64,000 bases of DNA, taken from NCBI GenBank assembly GCA_022843945.1, contig JALHMR010000022.1:1-64000 (forward strand). The letters are read 5' to 3'. The notes under the pieces are model-generated. The model saw only the letters and a list, made by a program, of their open reading frames with translations. It was not told the origin of the DNA and did not search any database. The position numbers were made by a program, and so were the translations under genes. Origin of the DNA: Rhodospirillaceae bacterium. Lineage in GTDB: Bacteria; Pseudomonadota; Alphaproteobacteria; CACIAM-22H2. Positions 25,202 through 34,715 of the stretch are shown in pieces (the first letter of the stretch is position 1; the number at the start of each line of letters is the position of its first letter).

Positions 25202-27091
25202 TTGGATTTCCTTCTCGTCCAGTTCCTGAACGGGCTCGCCAGCGCCTCGTCGCTGTTCCTGGTCGCCTCCGGGCTGTCGATCATCTTCGGCGTCAGCCGG
25301 ATCGTGAACTTCGCCCACGGCTCGTTCTACATGCTGGGCGCCTATGTCGCCTGGACGCTGACCCGCGGCCTCGACTGGGTCGCCTTCGGGCATCTGGGTT
25401 TCTGGGGCGGCATCCTCATCGCAGCCGTGGTCGTCGGCCTGCTTGGCGTCATCGTCGAGATCCTGCTGCTGCGCCGCATCTACCAGGCACCGGAGCTCTT
25501 CCAGCTCCTCGCCACCTTCGGCGTGGTGCTCATCGTCCAGGACGCCACCCTGTGGATCTGGGGGGCGCAGGACCTGCTCGGGCCCCGCGCGCCCGGCATG
25601 CGTGGCGCCATCGACATCATGGGCCAGCGCTTCCCGCAGTATGAAATGCTGCTGATCGTCATCGGCCCGGCGGTGCTCGGCCTGCTCTGGCTGCTCTTCC
25701 ACCGCACGCGGTGGGGCACGCTGGTGCGCGCCGCCACTCTCGACCGCGAGATGGTGGCGGCGCTGGGCGTCGACCAGAAACTGCTCTTCACCTCGATCTT
25801 CTTCCTCGGCTCGTTCCTGGCAGCACTCGGCGGGGGCCTGCAGCTGCCGCGCGAGCCGGTGCAGCTCAACATGGATTTAGCCATCATCGCCGATGCCTTC
25901 GTCGTCGTGGTGGTCGGCGGCATGGGCAGCGTGGGCGGCGCCTATCTCGCCGCCCTGCTGATCGCCGAGCTGCAGGCCTTCATGCTGTTCGTGCCCGACT
26001 TCGCTCTGTTCGGGGTCACGGTCTCGATCTCCAAGATGACGCTGATCCCGAGCTTCCTGGTCATGGCCGTGGTGCTCGTTGTCCGGCCCTACGGGCTTTT
26101 AGGCCGGCCGCCGTCGCACGCTCGCATCGCCGGAGCCGTCGAGCCGGTGGTGCGCGCCACCCCGGCCGAACTCAAATGGCTCGGCTACGCGGCGCTGGCC
26201 TTGCTCGTCGTGCTGCCGTTCTTCGTCGGCGATTACGGCCTGATCGTCGCCACCGAGATCCTCATCATGGTGCTGGTCGCCGCCAGCCTGCATTTCATGA
26301 TGGGCCCCGGCGGCATGGCTTCGTTCGGTCACGCCGCCTATTTCGGCCTCGGCGCCTACGGGGCGGCCCTGATGACCAAGCACCTGATGGCGCCGATGGC
26401 GGTCGGCCTGGCAGCCGGGCCGCTGCTCGCCGGACTCTTCGGCATCCTCTTCGGCTGGTTCTGTGTGCGCCTGTCGGGCGTCTACCTCGCCATGCTCACC
26501 CTGGCCTTCGCCCAGATCGTCTGGTCGATCGCCTTCCAGTGGGTGGCGATGACCGGCGGCGACAACGGCCTGCTCGGCATCTGGCCGGATAGCTGGGCGA
26601 CCGGCAAGGACGTCTACTACTACCTGACCCTGGCCTTGTGCGTGGCCGGCGTGCTGGTCCTGCGCCGCATGATCTACGCGCCCTTCGGCTACGCGCTGCG
26701 CGCCGGCCGCGATTCGCCCTTGCGGGCCGAAGCCATCGGCATCGACGTGGTGCGCGTGCAGTGGGCGGCCTTCACCGTGGCGGCGGTGTTCGCCGGCCTG
26801 GCCGGTGCGCTCTTCGTCTACTTCAAGGGCAGCGTCTTCCCGACCTACGCCTCGATCCCCAAATCGGTCGACGCGCTGATGATGGTGCTGATGGGCGGCG
26901 TGCAGACCATCACCGGCCCGCTGATCGGTGCCGTGGTCTACATGGGCCTGCACGAGCAGCTGGTGCGCCTGACCGAGCTCTGGCGCCTGGTGCTCGGCGC
27001 CTCGATCATCGCGCTGGTGCTGGCTTTCCCGCAGGGCATCGCCGGCTTCGTCGTGCGCCTGTGGCTCAAGGGCAAGGCGGAGGACCTATGA
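25202..27091 (+). CDS. Fused branched-chain-type ABC permease (LivH–LivM)
   Basis: This 629-residue membrane protein joins the two permeases of a branched-chain-type importer. Residues 1–295 are LivH-like (FLNGLASASSLFLVASGLSI, FGVSRIVNFAHGSFYMLGAY, VVVGGMGSVGGAYLAALLI), and about 320–629 are LivM-like (GPGGMASFGHAAYFGLGAYG, AFTVAAVFAGLAGALFVYF, VLMGGVQTITGPLIGAVVY). The start is a TTG at 25202 without a clear ribosome site, directly after the palindromic repeat. The frame stays open upstream, so the true start is uncertain. It overlaps livG by ATGA. Such fusions are known; this pairing of domains in one chain fixes 1:1 stoichiometry. Confidence 0.88.
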   Translation: MDFLLVQFLNGLASASSLFLVASGLSIIFGVSRIVNFAHGSFYMLGAYVAWTLTRGLDWVAFGHLGFWGGILIAAVVVGLLGVIVEILLLRRIYQAPELFQLLATFGVVLIVQDATLWIWGAQDLLGPRAPGMRGAIDIMGQRFPQYEMLLIVIGPAVLGLLWLLFHRTRWGTLVRAATLDREMVAALGVDQKLLFTSIFFLGSFLAALGGGLQLPREPVQLNMDLAIIADAFVVVVVGGMGSVGGAYLAALLIAELQAFMLFVPDFALFGVTVSISKMTLIPSFLVMAVVLVVRPYGLLGRPPSHARIAGAVEPVVRATPAELKWLGYAALALLVVLPFFVGDYGLIVATEILIMVLVAASLHFMMGPGGMASFGHAAYFGLGAYGAALMTKHLMAPMAVGLAAGPLLAGLFGILFGWFCVRLSGVYLAMLTLAFAQIVWSIAFQWVAMTGGDNGLLGIWPDSWATGKDVYYYLTLALCVAGVLVLRRMIYAPFGYALRAGRDSPLRAEAIGIDVVRVQWAAFTVAAVFAGLAGALFVYFKGSVFPTYASIPKSVDALMMVLMGGVQTITGPLIGAVVYMGLHEQLVRLTELWRLVLGASIIALVLAFPQGIAGFVVRLWLKGKAEDL

Positions 27092-27846
27092 GCGTCCTCG
27101 CCGTCCAGGGCCTGCAGAAATCCTTCGGCGGCGTCCAGGCCGTGGCCGGCGTGAGCTTCGCCGTCGAGGCGGGCGAGCTCCTGGCCATGATCGGGCCCAA
27201 CGGCGCCGGCAAGACCACCTGCTTCAACATGCTGATGGGCCAGCTCAGGCCGGATGCCGGCAGCGTCGCCTTCGAGGGCAGCGACATCACCGGCCTGGCG
27301 CCGCGTCAGGTCTGGCGGCTCGGCGTGGGCCGCACCTTCCAGATCACCGCCACCTTCGCCTCGATGACCGTGTCGGAGAACGTGCAGATGGCGCTGCTCT
27401 CCCATCACCGCAAGCTCGCCTCGTTCTGGGCGCCGGCGACCTCGCTTTACGCCGATGAGGCGGCGGCGCTGCTGCAGCAGGTTGGCATGGTAGATCAGCG
27501 GCAGCGGGCCTGCGGCGTGCTGGCTTATGGCGATCTCAAGCGCGTCGAGCTGGCCGTGGCCCTCGCCAACCAGCCGCGCCTGCTGCTGATGGACGAGCCG
27601 ACCGCCGGCATGGCGCCGCGCGAGCGTGTCGCGCTGATGGAGCTGACGGCTAAGCTCACCCGCGACCGCGGCATCGCCGTGCTGTTCACCGAGCACGACA
27701 TGGATGTGGTCTTCGCCCAGGCCGACCGCATCATCGTGCTCAACCGCGGCCGCCTGATCGCGCAAGGGACACCGGCCGAGGTGCGTGCCGACAAGGGGGT
27801 GCAGGACGTCTATCTCGGCTCCGGCTCCACCTTTGGGGGCCACTGA
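27088..27846 (+). CDS. livG: Branched-chain-type ABC transporter ATP-binding protein LivG
   Basis: This is a 252-residue ATPase of the importer. It has Walker A GPNGAGKTT near residue 37, GVGRTFQITATF typical of LivG, a signature segment LAYGDLKRVELA near 150, Walker B LLLMDEPTAGM, and the switch His in EHDMDVVF. It begins at an ATG overlapping the permease stop and ends overlapping livF by one base, so all importer genes are translationally coupled. Confidence 0.93.
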   Translation: MSVLAVQGLQKSFGGVQAVAGVSFAVEAGELLAMIGPNGAGKTTCFNMLMGQLRPDAGSVAFEGSDITGLAPRQVWRLGVGRTFQITATFASMTVSENVQMALLSHHRKLASFWAPATSLYADEAAALLQQVGMVDQRQRACGVLAYGDLKRVELAVALANQPRLLLMDEPTAGMAPRERVALMELTAKLTRDRGIAVLFTEHDMDVVFAQADRIIVLNRGRLIAQGTPAEVRADKGVQDVYLGSGSTFGGH

Positions 27847-28547
27847 TGCTCGATGTAAAAGGCCTCCACACCTATTACGGCCGGGCGCATATCCTGGCCG
27901 ACGTGGCGCTAAGCGTGGCCAAGGGCGAGGTCGTGGTGCTGCTCGGCCGCAACGGGGCCGGCAAGTCGACCACCATGAAAAGCATCATGGGGCTGGTGCC
28001 CGCCCGGGCCGGGGTGATCCGTTTCCTCGACCAGGACATCACCGGCAGGGAGTCGCATGCGATCGCCCGGATGGGCCTCGGCTACGTGCCGGAGGACCGG
28101 CGCATCTTCGCGGAGCTCACGGTGATGGAGAACCTCGAGGTCGGCCGCCAGAAGCCGCGCGAGGGCGCGCCGACCTGGACGGCCGAGCGGCTGTTCGCGA
28201 TCTTCCCCAACCTTGCCGAGATGCGCGACCGCCCCGGCGGTCGGATGAGCGGCGGCGAGCAACAGATGCTGACCATCGCCCGCACCCTGATGGGCAATCC
28301 GCGCGCCATCCTGCTCGACGAGCCGTCCGAAGGCCTGGCGCCGGTGATCGTCGAGCAGATGGCCAACACCATCAAGGCGCTGAAGTCCGAGGGGCTGACG
28401 GTCGTGCTCTCGGAGCAGAACCTTCATTTTGCGCACCTCGTGGCAGATCGCGCCTACATCATCGAGAAGGGCCGCATCCGCTACACCGGCACGATGGGCG
28501 AGCTTGCCGCCAACGATTCGGTGCGCGCACAATACCTCAGCGTCTAG
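27846..28547 (+). CDS. livF: Branched-chain-type ABC transporter ATP-binding protein LivF
   Basis: This is the second ATPase of the importer, 233 residues. It has Walker A GRNGAGKST, GLGYVPEDRRIF characteristic of LivF, signature MSGGEQQML, Walker B ILLDEPSEGLAP, and SEQNLHFA in place of the usual switch His motif, which is normal for LivF. It starts at ATG 27846 within the livG stop and is followed 11 bases later by the mandelate-racemase-family gene with GGAGGA ahead. Confidence 0.93.
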   Translation: MLDVKGLHTYYGRAHILADVALSVAKGEVVVLLGRNGAGKSTTMKSIMGLVPARAGVIRFLDQDITGRESHAIARMGLGYVPEDRRIFAELTVMENLEVGRQKPREGAPTWTAERLFAIFPNLAEMRDRPGGRMSGGEQQMLTIARTLMGNPRAILLDEPSEGLAPVIVEQMANTIKALKSEGLTVVLSEQNLHFAHLVADRAYIIEKGRIRYTGTMGELAANDSVRAQYLSV

Positions 28548-28558
28548 CGGAGGATCCC

Positions 28559-29650
28559 ATGAGCGCCGCACTCCTCACGGTCAGCGAAGTCCGCACCACG
28601 CCGGTGGTGGCGCCGCTCAAATATCCGGTGACCACCGCGTCGGGCACGCTGAGCGAGGCGCCGCTGCTGCTCATCGACCTCATAACCAAGGAAGGCATCA
28701 CCGGCCGCGCCTATCTGCTCGCCTACCAGCGGCTGGCGCTCAAGGGGCTGGACGAGCTGGTCAAGGCGCTGGGCGCGACGCTGATCGGGCAGACCGTGGT
28801 GCCCGCCGAGCTGGAGCCGCAGATGCGGTCGCGTTACACGCTGCTGGGTGGGGCGCGCGGCCTCGCCGGCATTGCCGTCTCCGGTCTCGACATGGCGCTG
28901 TGGGATGCCTTGGCGCAAAGCCGCGGCGTGCCGCTGGTGACGCTGCTCGGCGGCAGGGCGCGGCCGATCCGCGCCTATAACAGCCTGGGCATGGTCTCCG
29001 CTGCCAACGCCACCGAGGTCGCGAGCCGGTCTTTTGCGAATGGCTTCAAGGCGGCCAAGTTCAAGATCGGCTGGAAGAGCTTCGCCGAGGATCTCGCGGC
29101 GGTGCGCGCCTTCCGCAAGGCCGCACCCGCCGATGCCTCGCTGATGGTCGACTTCAACCAGTGCCTGTCGGTGGCCGAGGCGATGCGGCGCAGCCGCGGG
29201 CTCGATGGCGAAGGCCTGGCCTGGATCGAGGAGCCGGTGCGCTGCGATGACTTCGCCGGCTGCGCCGAGGTGGCGGCCGCGGTCGAGACGCCGATCCAGA
29301 TCGGCGAGAATTTCTCGGGCACCTTCGAGATGGCAGCGGCGCTCAAGGCGCGGGCCTGCGACTACGTGATGCCCGACCCGCAGCAGATCGGCGGGGTCAG
29401 CGGCTGGCTGCGCGCCGCAGCACTCGCCCATGCCGCGGGTGTCGAGTGCTCGACCCACCTGTTCATCGAGGTGAGCGCGCATCTCCTGCCGGTGACGCCG
29501 ACCTGCCACTGGCTGGAATTCCTGGATGTCGCTGGCTCCGTGCTGCAGGAGCCGCCACAGGTGATCGATGGCGCCGTCACAGCCTCGGGCAAGCCGGGCA
29601 TCGGCCTTGCTTGGGACGCGGCCGCGGTCAAACGCTACAGGGTGGAATGA
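28559..29650 (+). CDS. Mandelate racemase/muconate lactonizing enzyme family protein
   Basis: This 363-residue enolase-superfamily enzyme has the expected parts: an N-terminal capping domain and a TIM barrel with KFKIG (KxK acid/base pair near 159), metal ligands Asp in MVDFNQ, Glu in IEEPV and Glu in IGENFSG, then Asp in MPDPQQIGG and His in CSTHLF. The Asp/His pair places it in the mandelate racemase subgroup. These enzymes abstract a proton alpha to a carboxylate. GGAGGA precedes ATG 28559. Position after the transporter suggests racemisation, dehydration or isomerisation of an acid made by the same pathway. The substrate is unknown. Confidence 0.88.
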   Translation: MSAALLTVSEVRTTPVVAPLKYPVTTASGTLSEAPLLLIDLITKEGITGRAYLLAYQRLALKGLDELVKALGATLIGQTVVPAELEPQMRSRYTLLGGARGLAGIAVSGLDMALWDALAQSRGVPLVTLLGGRARPIRAYNSLGMVSAANATEVASRSFANGFKAAKFKIGWKSFAEDLAAVRAFRKAAPADASLMVDFNQCLSVAEAMRRSRGLDGEGLAWIEEPVRCDDFAGCAEVAAAVETPIQIGENFSGTFEMAAALKARACDYVMPDPQQIGGVSGWLRAAALAHAAGVECSTHLFIEVSAHLLPVTPTCHWLEFLDVAGSVLQEPPQVIDGAVTASGKPGIGLAWDAAAVKRYRVE

Positions 29651-30087
29651 TGGTTGTCCGGCCGATCGAACGTCAGGATCGCAAGCAATGGGAGCCGCTG
29701 TGGGAGGGCTACAACACCTTCTACGAGCGTACGATCCCGGCCGCGATCACCGACACGACCTGGGGCCGCTTCTTCGACGCCTACGAGCCGGTCCGCGCCC
29801 TGGTGGCGGAGGACGGCAGCCGGCTGATCGGCATGGTGCACTATATCTTTCATCGCAACACCACGATGATCAGCCCGACCTGCTACCTGCAGGACCTATT
29901 CACCAGTAAGGAAGCCCGCGGCAAGGGTGTCGGCCGGGCGCTGATCGAGGCGATCTATGCCAGGGCGAAGGAAGCGGGTGCCCCGCGCGTCTACTGGCAG
30001 ACCCACGAGACCAACAAGACGGCGCAGCTCCTCTACGACAAGGTCTCGAAGAAGTCCGGCTTCATCGTCTACCGCACGGATATCTAG
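29647..30087 (+). CDS. GNAT-family N-acetyltransferase
   Basis: This 146-residue acetyltransferase starts with ATGATG overlapping the stop of the preceding gene. The acetyl-CoA loop is EARGKGVGRALIEAIY near residue 100, and the C-terminal half has the GNAT pattern (VYWQTHETNKTAQLLYDKV). It is the last gene of the plus-strand operon, ending three bases from the DUF1989 gene. The substrate cannot be inferred. An amine intermediate or an unrelated resistance role are both possible. Confidence 0.88.
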   Translation: MMVVRPIERQDRKQWEPLWEGYNTFYERTIPAAITDTTWGRFFDAYEPVRALVAEDGSRLIGMVHYIFHRNTTMISPTCYLQDLFTSKEARGKGVGRALIEAIYARAKEAGAPRVYWQTHETNKTAQLLYDKVSKKSGFIVYRTDI

Positions 30088-30090
30088 CGC

Positions 30091-30732
30091 TTAGTTCGGC
30101 GCGAAGATCGTCACCTTCACCGGGGTGCAGTGATAGGCGTTGCAGGGTGCGAGCACGTCCATCGGGCAGTTCGACAGGCCGACCAGGCAGTCCATCATCG
30201 CCTCGAACTCGATGTAGTCGCCCGGCTTCGACACCGGCTCGCCGATGATCCAGCGCCCCTGCGCGCAGTCGTGGTGGTAGTTCATGAACAGGTCCATCGT
30301 GTCCGGCACGTCCTCGGGCAGCAGCCCGTAGGGCGCGATGGCCTTGGCTATGATCTCGTGGCAGCCATCGACCGGGCCGATGCCGAAGGTCTCGTAGAGG
30401 AAGCGGTTGCACATGCGGTTGTGCGTGTCGTGCACGCCCTTGGGCTCTGGCGTCTCTTCGATGATCGTCATCATCGGCCGGCAGATGGTCGACATCAGCG
30501 TGTCGCCGATGGTCAGCTTGTCGCGCGGGATGTAGGGCGTGCCGGCGGGCGGCACGTAGCGCGTGCGCGAATACGAGGTCGAGAGCTTCTCGCGCAGGTT
30601 CGCCTTGTTGAACACCGCCATGTCGACGACCTGCTTGCCCTCGAGATCGGTCACCCGCAGGCGCTGGCCCTTGGCCACCTCGACCGCCAGCCCGGTCTTG
30701 GGTGGCATCACCTTCTCGAAGACTGTTCTCAT
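30091..30732 (-). CDS. DUF1989 / urea-carboxylase-associated family protein
   Basis: This 213-residue cupin-like protein matches DUF1989 (urea amidolyase-associated). Landmarks are a start with KGQRLRVTDLEGKQVVDMAVF, the SRTRY motif, LMSTICRPMMTI near 80 and HDTHNRMCN, DGCHEII, and a C-terminal NCPMDVLAPCNAYHCTP; the conserved Cys/His set suggests metal binding. It overlaps the end of the enamidase homologue by four bases (ATGA), so they form an operon. Family members occur in nitrogen-compound breakdown clusters, but no general reaction is established. Here it could act on ammonia-releasing chemistry downstream of ring opening. Confidence 0.82.
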   Translation of the reverse strand: MRTVFEKVMPPKTGLAVEVAKGQRLRVTDLEGKQVVDMAVFNKANLREKLSTSYSRTRYVPPAGTPYIPRDKLTIGDTLMSTICRPMMTIIEETPEPKGVHDTHNRMCNRFLYETFGIGPVDGCHEIIAKAIAPYGLLPEDVPDTMDLFMNYHHDCAQGRWIIGEPVSKPGDYIEFEAMMDCLVGLSNCPMDVLAPCNAYHCTPVKVTIFAPN

Positions 30733-31925
30733 GAGGCGACCACCTCGGGCACCTTCTCGGCGGGCGGCGTGTTGCGCGAGCGCCCGACCCGCACGATGCC
30801 GTCGATCACCACCATGCCCACGCCCGGCAGGTCGCCCCTGCGCACGCTGTCGAGGAGGTTGCTGCCGCTCGAATGCTGCGCCTTGTCCATGAAGCAGTAG
30901 TCGGCGTCCTTGCCCACGGCGATCAGACCGCAGTTCAGCTCACGCAGCTTCGCCGTGTTGCCGGTGGCGAAGCAAAAGGCCTGCTCGGCCGGGGTTTCGC
31001 CGACGCTTGAAAGCAAGGCGATCATGCGCAGGATGCCCAGCGGCTGAACGCCCGAGCCGGCCGGTGAATCGGTACCCAGGATCACGCGGTGGAACTGCTT
31101 CAACTCCTTGGCGATTCGCAGCGCGTGCAGGCCGGCGAGCTCGTTGCCGTTATGCACGATCTCGATCGCCCGCTCGCATTGCTCGCACAGGCAGGTGATC
31201 TGGGCGAGCGGCAGGGCGGTGTGGCCGCCATTGATGTGGCCGATGACGTCGGCGTCCGCCTCGAGCACCACGTCCTTGTCGATATAGCCGGAGCCGGGGA
31301 CCGAGGGGCCGCCGGTGTGGATGGTCGACTGGATGCCGTATTTGCGCGCCCAGGCGACCATCTGCTTGGCTTCGTCGCCGGCCTTGACCGAGCCCAGCCC
31401 GATCTCGCCCAGCAGCTTGACGCCCGATTTGGCCAGCTCGGCAAAGTCGCTTTCGACCATGCCTTTCTCGATCACGGGTGCTCCGGCCAGCACCTTCACG
31501 CCGCCGGGGCGGAAGGCGTCGAAGGCGCGCTGCGCGGTGATGGCCAGCGCCTTCAGGCCGACGATGTCCTTGGGTCGGCCGGGCAGGTGGACTTCGCCGG
31601 CCGAGATCATGGTGGTGACGCCGCCATTGAGGAAGGAGTCGATCCAGCCGAGCTGGCTCTGGCGCGGCGTCCAGTCCCCGAACACGGGGTGGACATGGCT
31701 GTCGATCAGGCCGGGGGCGAGGGTCGTGCCCTTGGCGTCGATCGTCAGCTTGGCGCCGGCGGTGTCGAGATCCCTGGCCCGGCCGATCCCGGTGATCTTG
31801 CCGTCGACGGCGACGACCGTGTCGGCGTCCAGGATCGGGCGGTCGAGATCGCCCGAGAGCAGCAGCCCGATGTTGCGGACGACCGTCTTGCCGCTGGGGC
31901 CGCCCGTGCCTGCTGCTTCCGCCAT
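30729..31925 (-). CDS. Enamidase-like amidohydrolase
   Basis: This 398-residue amidohydrolase resembles the E. barkeri enamidase, which hydrolyses 1,4,5,6-tetrahydro-6-oxonicotinate to ammonia and 2-formylglutarate. Metal-site candidates are H77 and H79 (DSHVHP), E174 (GEIGLG), H203 (IHTGG), H230 (GHINGG) and D286 (GTDSPAG). Diagnostic stretches of the group include PRQS, GGVTTMISAGE, PGRPKD and the C-terminal SRNTPPAE. It starts at ATG 31925 with GGGAGGA immediately upstream, but that sequence sits in a strong hairpin (31926–31954). It is convergent with the reductase/hydroxylase operon and coupled to a DUF1989 gene. Assignment to the subfamily is firm; the exact substrate is inferred. Confidence 0.85.
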   Translation of the reverse strand: MAEAAGTGGPSGKTVVRNIGLLLSGDLDRPILDADTVVAVDGKITGIGRARDLDTAGAKLTIDAKGTTLAPGLIDSHVHPVFGDWTPRQSQLGWIDSFLNGGVTTMISAGEVHLPGRPKDIVGLKALAITAQRAFDAFRPGGVKVLAGAPVIEKGMVESDFAELAKSGVKLLGEIGLGSVKAGDEAKQMVAWARKYGIQSTIHTGGPSVPGSGYIDKDVVLEADADVIGHINGGHTALPLAQITCLCEQCERAIEIVHNGNELAGLHALRIAKELKQFHRVILGTDSPAGSGVQPLGILRMIALLSSVGETPAEQAFCFATGNTAKLRELNCGLIAVGKDADYCFMDKAQHSSGSNLLDSVRRGDLPGVGMVVIDGIVRVGRSRNTPPAEKVPEVVAS

Positions 31926-31954
31926 GCTTCCTCCCGCCTGATGCGGGCGGAAGC
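31926..31954 (-). promoter_or_regulatory. Hairpin that buries the ribosome site of the enamidase-like gene
   Basis: On the minus strand the sequence forms GCTTCCGCCCGC–ATCAG–GCGGGAGGAAGC, a 12-pair stem with one mismatch and a five-base loop, directly against the ATG at 31925. The 3' arm contains the Shine-Dalgarno GGGAGGA. No T-run follows, so it is not a typical terminator. It may reduce or condition translation. Confidence 0.6.
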
Positions 31955-31981
31955 TTCCGTCAGTTCAGCAGGCGGATCAAG

Positions 31982-32245
31982 TCAGTGCAGGACGAGGAGG
32001 CTGGTGTTGGCGCGGATCTGGGGCGGCTTGATCAGCTCGCAATTGGCGACGCGCACGCTGTGCAGCTTGCCGTCGAGATTGCGTTCCCAGAACTTGAGAA
32101 ACCGGCCGAGCTCGGGAAAGCGCGGCGCCAGGTCCAGGGCCTGCCAGACATAGGTCTGCAAAAGGCCCGGGTGATCCGGCATGTGATAGAGGATTTCAGC
32201 GGTAGTCAGGCGGTAGTCTCGCAGCTGCAGCGCCAGTGTCGCCAT
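31982..32245 (-). CDS. usg: Usg-family protein
   Basis: This 87-residue protein is the alphaproteobacterial Usg protein, once named for a gene near the tryptophan operon. It shows the family core YRLTTAEILYHMPDHPGLLQ and DLAPRFPELGRFLKFWERNL, then LHSVRVANCELIKPP. A strong AGGAGGT lies upstream of the ATG. Its function is unknown. It is 56 bases upstream of the enamidase-like gene on the same strand, and a shared transcript is possible, though there is no visible reason to link their roles. Confidence 0.85.
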   Translation of the reverse strand: MATLALQLRDYRLTTAEILYHMPDHPGLLQTYVWQALDLAPRFPELGRFLKFWERNLDGKLHSVRVANCELIKPPQIRANTSLLVLH

Positions 32246-32453
32246 GTAGAAGTACCTCCTAGCCCCATGGGTACTGAAACAACGACTCGACGCCCCTGAG
32301 TCTGCTGGGACAAGTTTAAAAAAACAATAATATTCAAAGGCTTAGCAGCATGGCCCTGAGAGTGCTGCTGCTTCGGCCGGAGCCGGGCCTGCCCAGTTTT
32401 GAAGCGCCTGAAGGTTAACGAAGAAATCCAAGAGCTTGGCGGTTGGCTGACAC

Positions 32454-32481
32454 TTGACTAACGGCCGCCAGACCCTTAAAT
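32454..32481 (+). promoter_or_regulatory. groESL promoter and upstream intergenic region
   Basis: A -35-like TTGACT (32454–32459) and -10-like TTAAAT (32476–32481) with a 16-base spacer lie just before the CIRCE element. The same bases read as an alphaproteobacterial heat-shock (RpoH-type) promoter, CTTG with a C-rich -10. The rest of the gap from the usg start (32246–32453) shows no gene. Confidence 0.6.
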
Positions 32482-32483
32482 CC

Positions 32484-32510
32484 CCAGCACTCACTGAGGG
32501 CGAGTGCTAA
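32484..32510. promoter_or_regulatory. CIRCE element (HrcA operator) of groESL
   Basis: CCAGCACTC-N9-GAGTGCTAA differs from the CIRCE consensus TTAGCACTC-N9-GAGTGCTAA at only two positions in the left arm. It follows the promoter and precedes groES by 38 bases. HrcA bound here represses groESL until heat shock. Confidence 0.92.
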
Positions 32511-32548
32511 CAGCCCGCCCCGGGGGCATCAATCCAGGAGGATTTACA

Positions 32549-32866
32549 ATGAAGTTTAGGCCTTTGCATGACCGCGTCGTGGTTCGTCGCCTTGAGGACG
32601 AGACCAAGACGTCGGGCGGCATCATCATTCCCGACACCGCCAAGGAAAAGCCGATGCAGGGCGAGATCGTCGCTGCCGGCCCGGGCGCCCGCAACGAGCA
32701 GGGCGCTCTCGTCGCCCTCGACGTCAAGGCCGGCGACCGCATCCTGTTCGGCAAGTGGTCGGGCACCGAAGTGAAGATCGACGGCGAAGAGCTGCTGATC
32801 ATGAAGGAGTCGGACATCCTCGGCATCATCGAGGGCGCCGCTTCTTCGAAGAAGAAGGCCGCCTGA
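32549..32866 (+). CDS. groES: Co-chaperonin GroES
   Basis: This is the 105-residue GroES lid of the GroEL chaperonin. It starts [19 protein letters not shown], has the mobile loop [15 protein letters not shown] (residues about 21–35), and ends with a Lys/Ala tail. AGGAGG (32537–32542) precedes ATG 32549, so I reject the frame start at 32504 inside the CIRCE. groEL follows 36 bases downstream. Confidence 0.98.
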   Translation: MKFRPLHDRVVVRRLEDETKTSGGIIIPDTAKEKPMQGEIVAAGPGARNEQGALVALDVKAGDRILFGKWSGTEVKIDGEELLIMKESDILGIIEGAASSKKKAA

Positions 32867-32872
32867 GCCTAA

Positions 32873-34549
<1,677 letters not shown>

Positions 34550-34578
34550 GTCCAGCCTCAGCACCGCAAGGAAACGGG

Positions 34579-34611
34579 AAGGGCGGGTCTTCGGACCCGC
34601 CCTTTTCTTTT
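34579..34611 (+). terminator. Rho-independent terminator of groESL
   Basis: AAGGGCGGGTC–TTCG–GACCCGCCCTT is a perfect 11-pair stem (34579–34604) with a UUCG tetraloop, followed by a T-rich run (TTTTCTTTT). It ends the groESL operon. Confidence 0.95.
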
Positions 34612-34715
34612 GCGCGCCGCCCGGGTCAGGCCGGTTCTTCGGGAATAGGTGCGGGTCGGTTAGTGTTCCCTTCCGAAGGCGCCCACTCGTGGCGCCAGGG
34701 TTCGGGAGGAAAACC

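Noticed and set aside
31926-31954. Hairpin upstream of the enamidase gene as a terminator of usg
   Set aside because: The stem is followed directly by ATGGC and not by a T-run, so intrinsic termination is unlikely.
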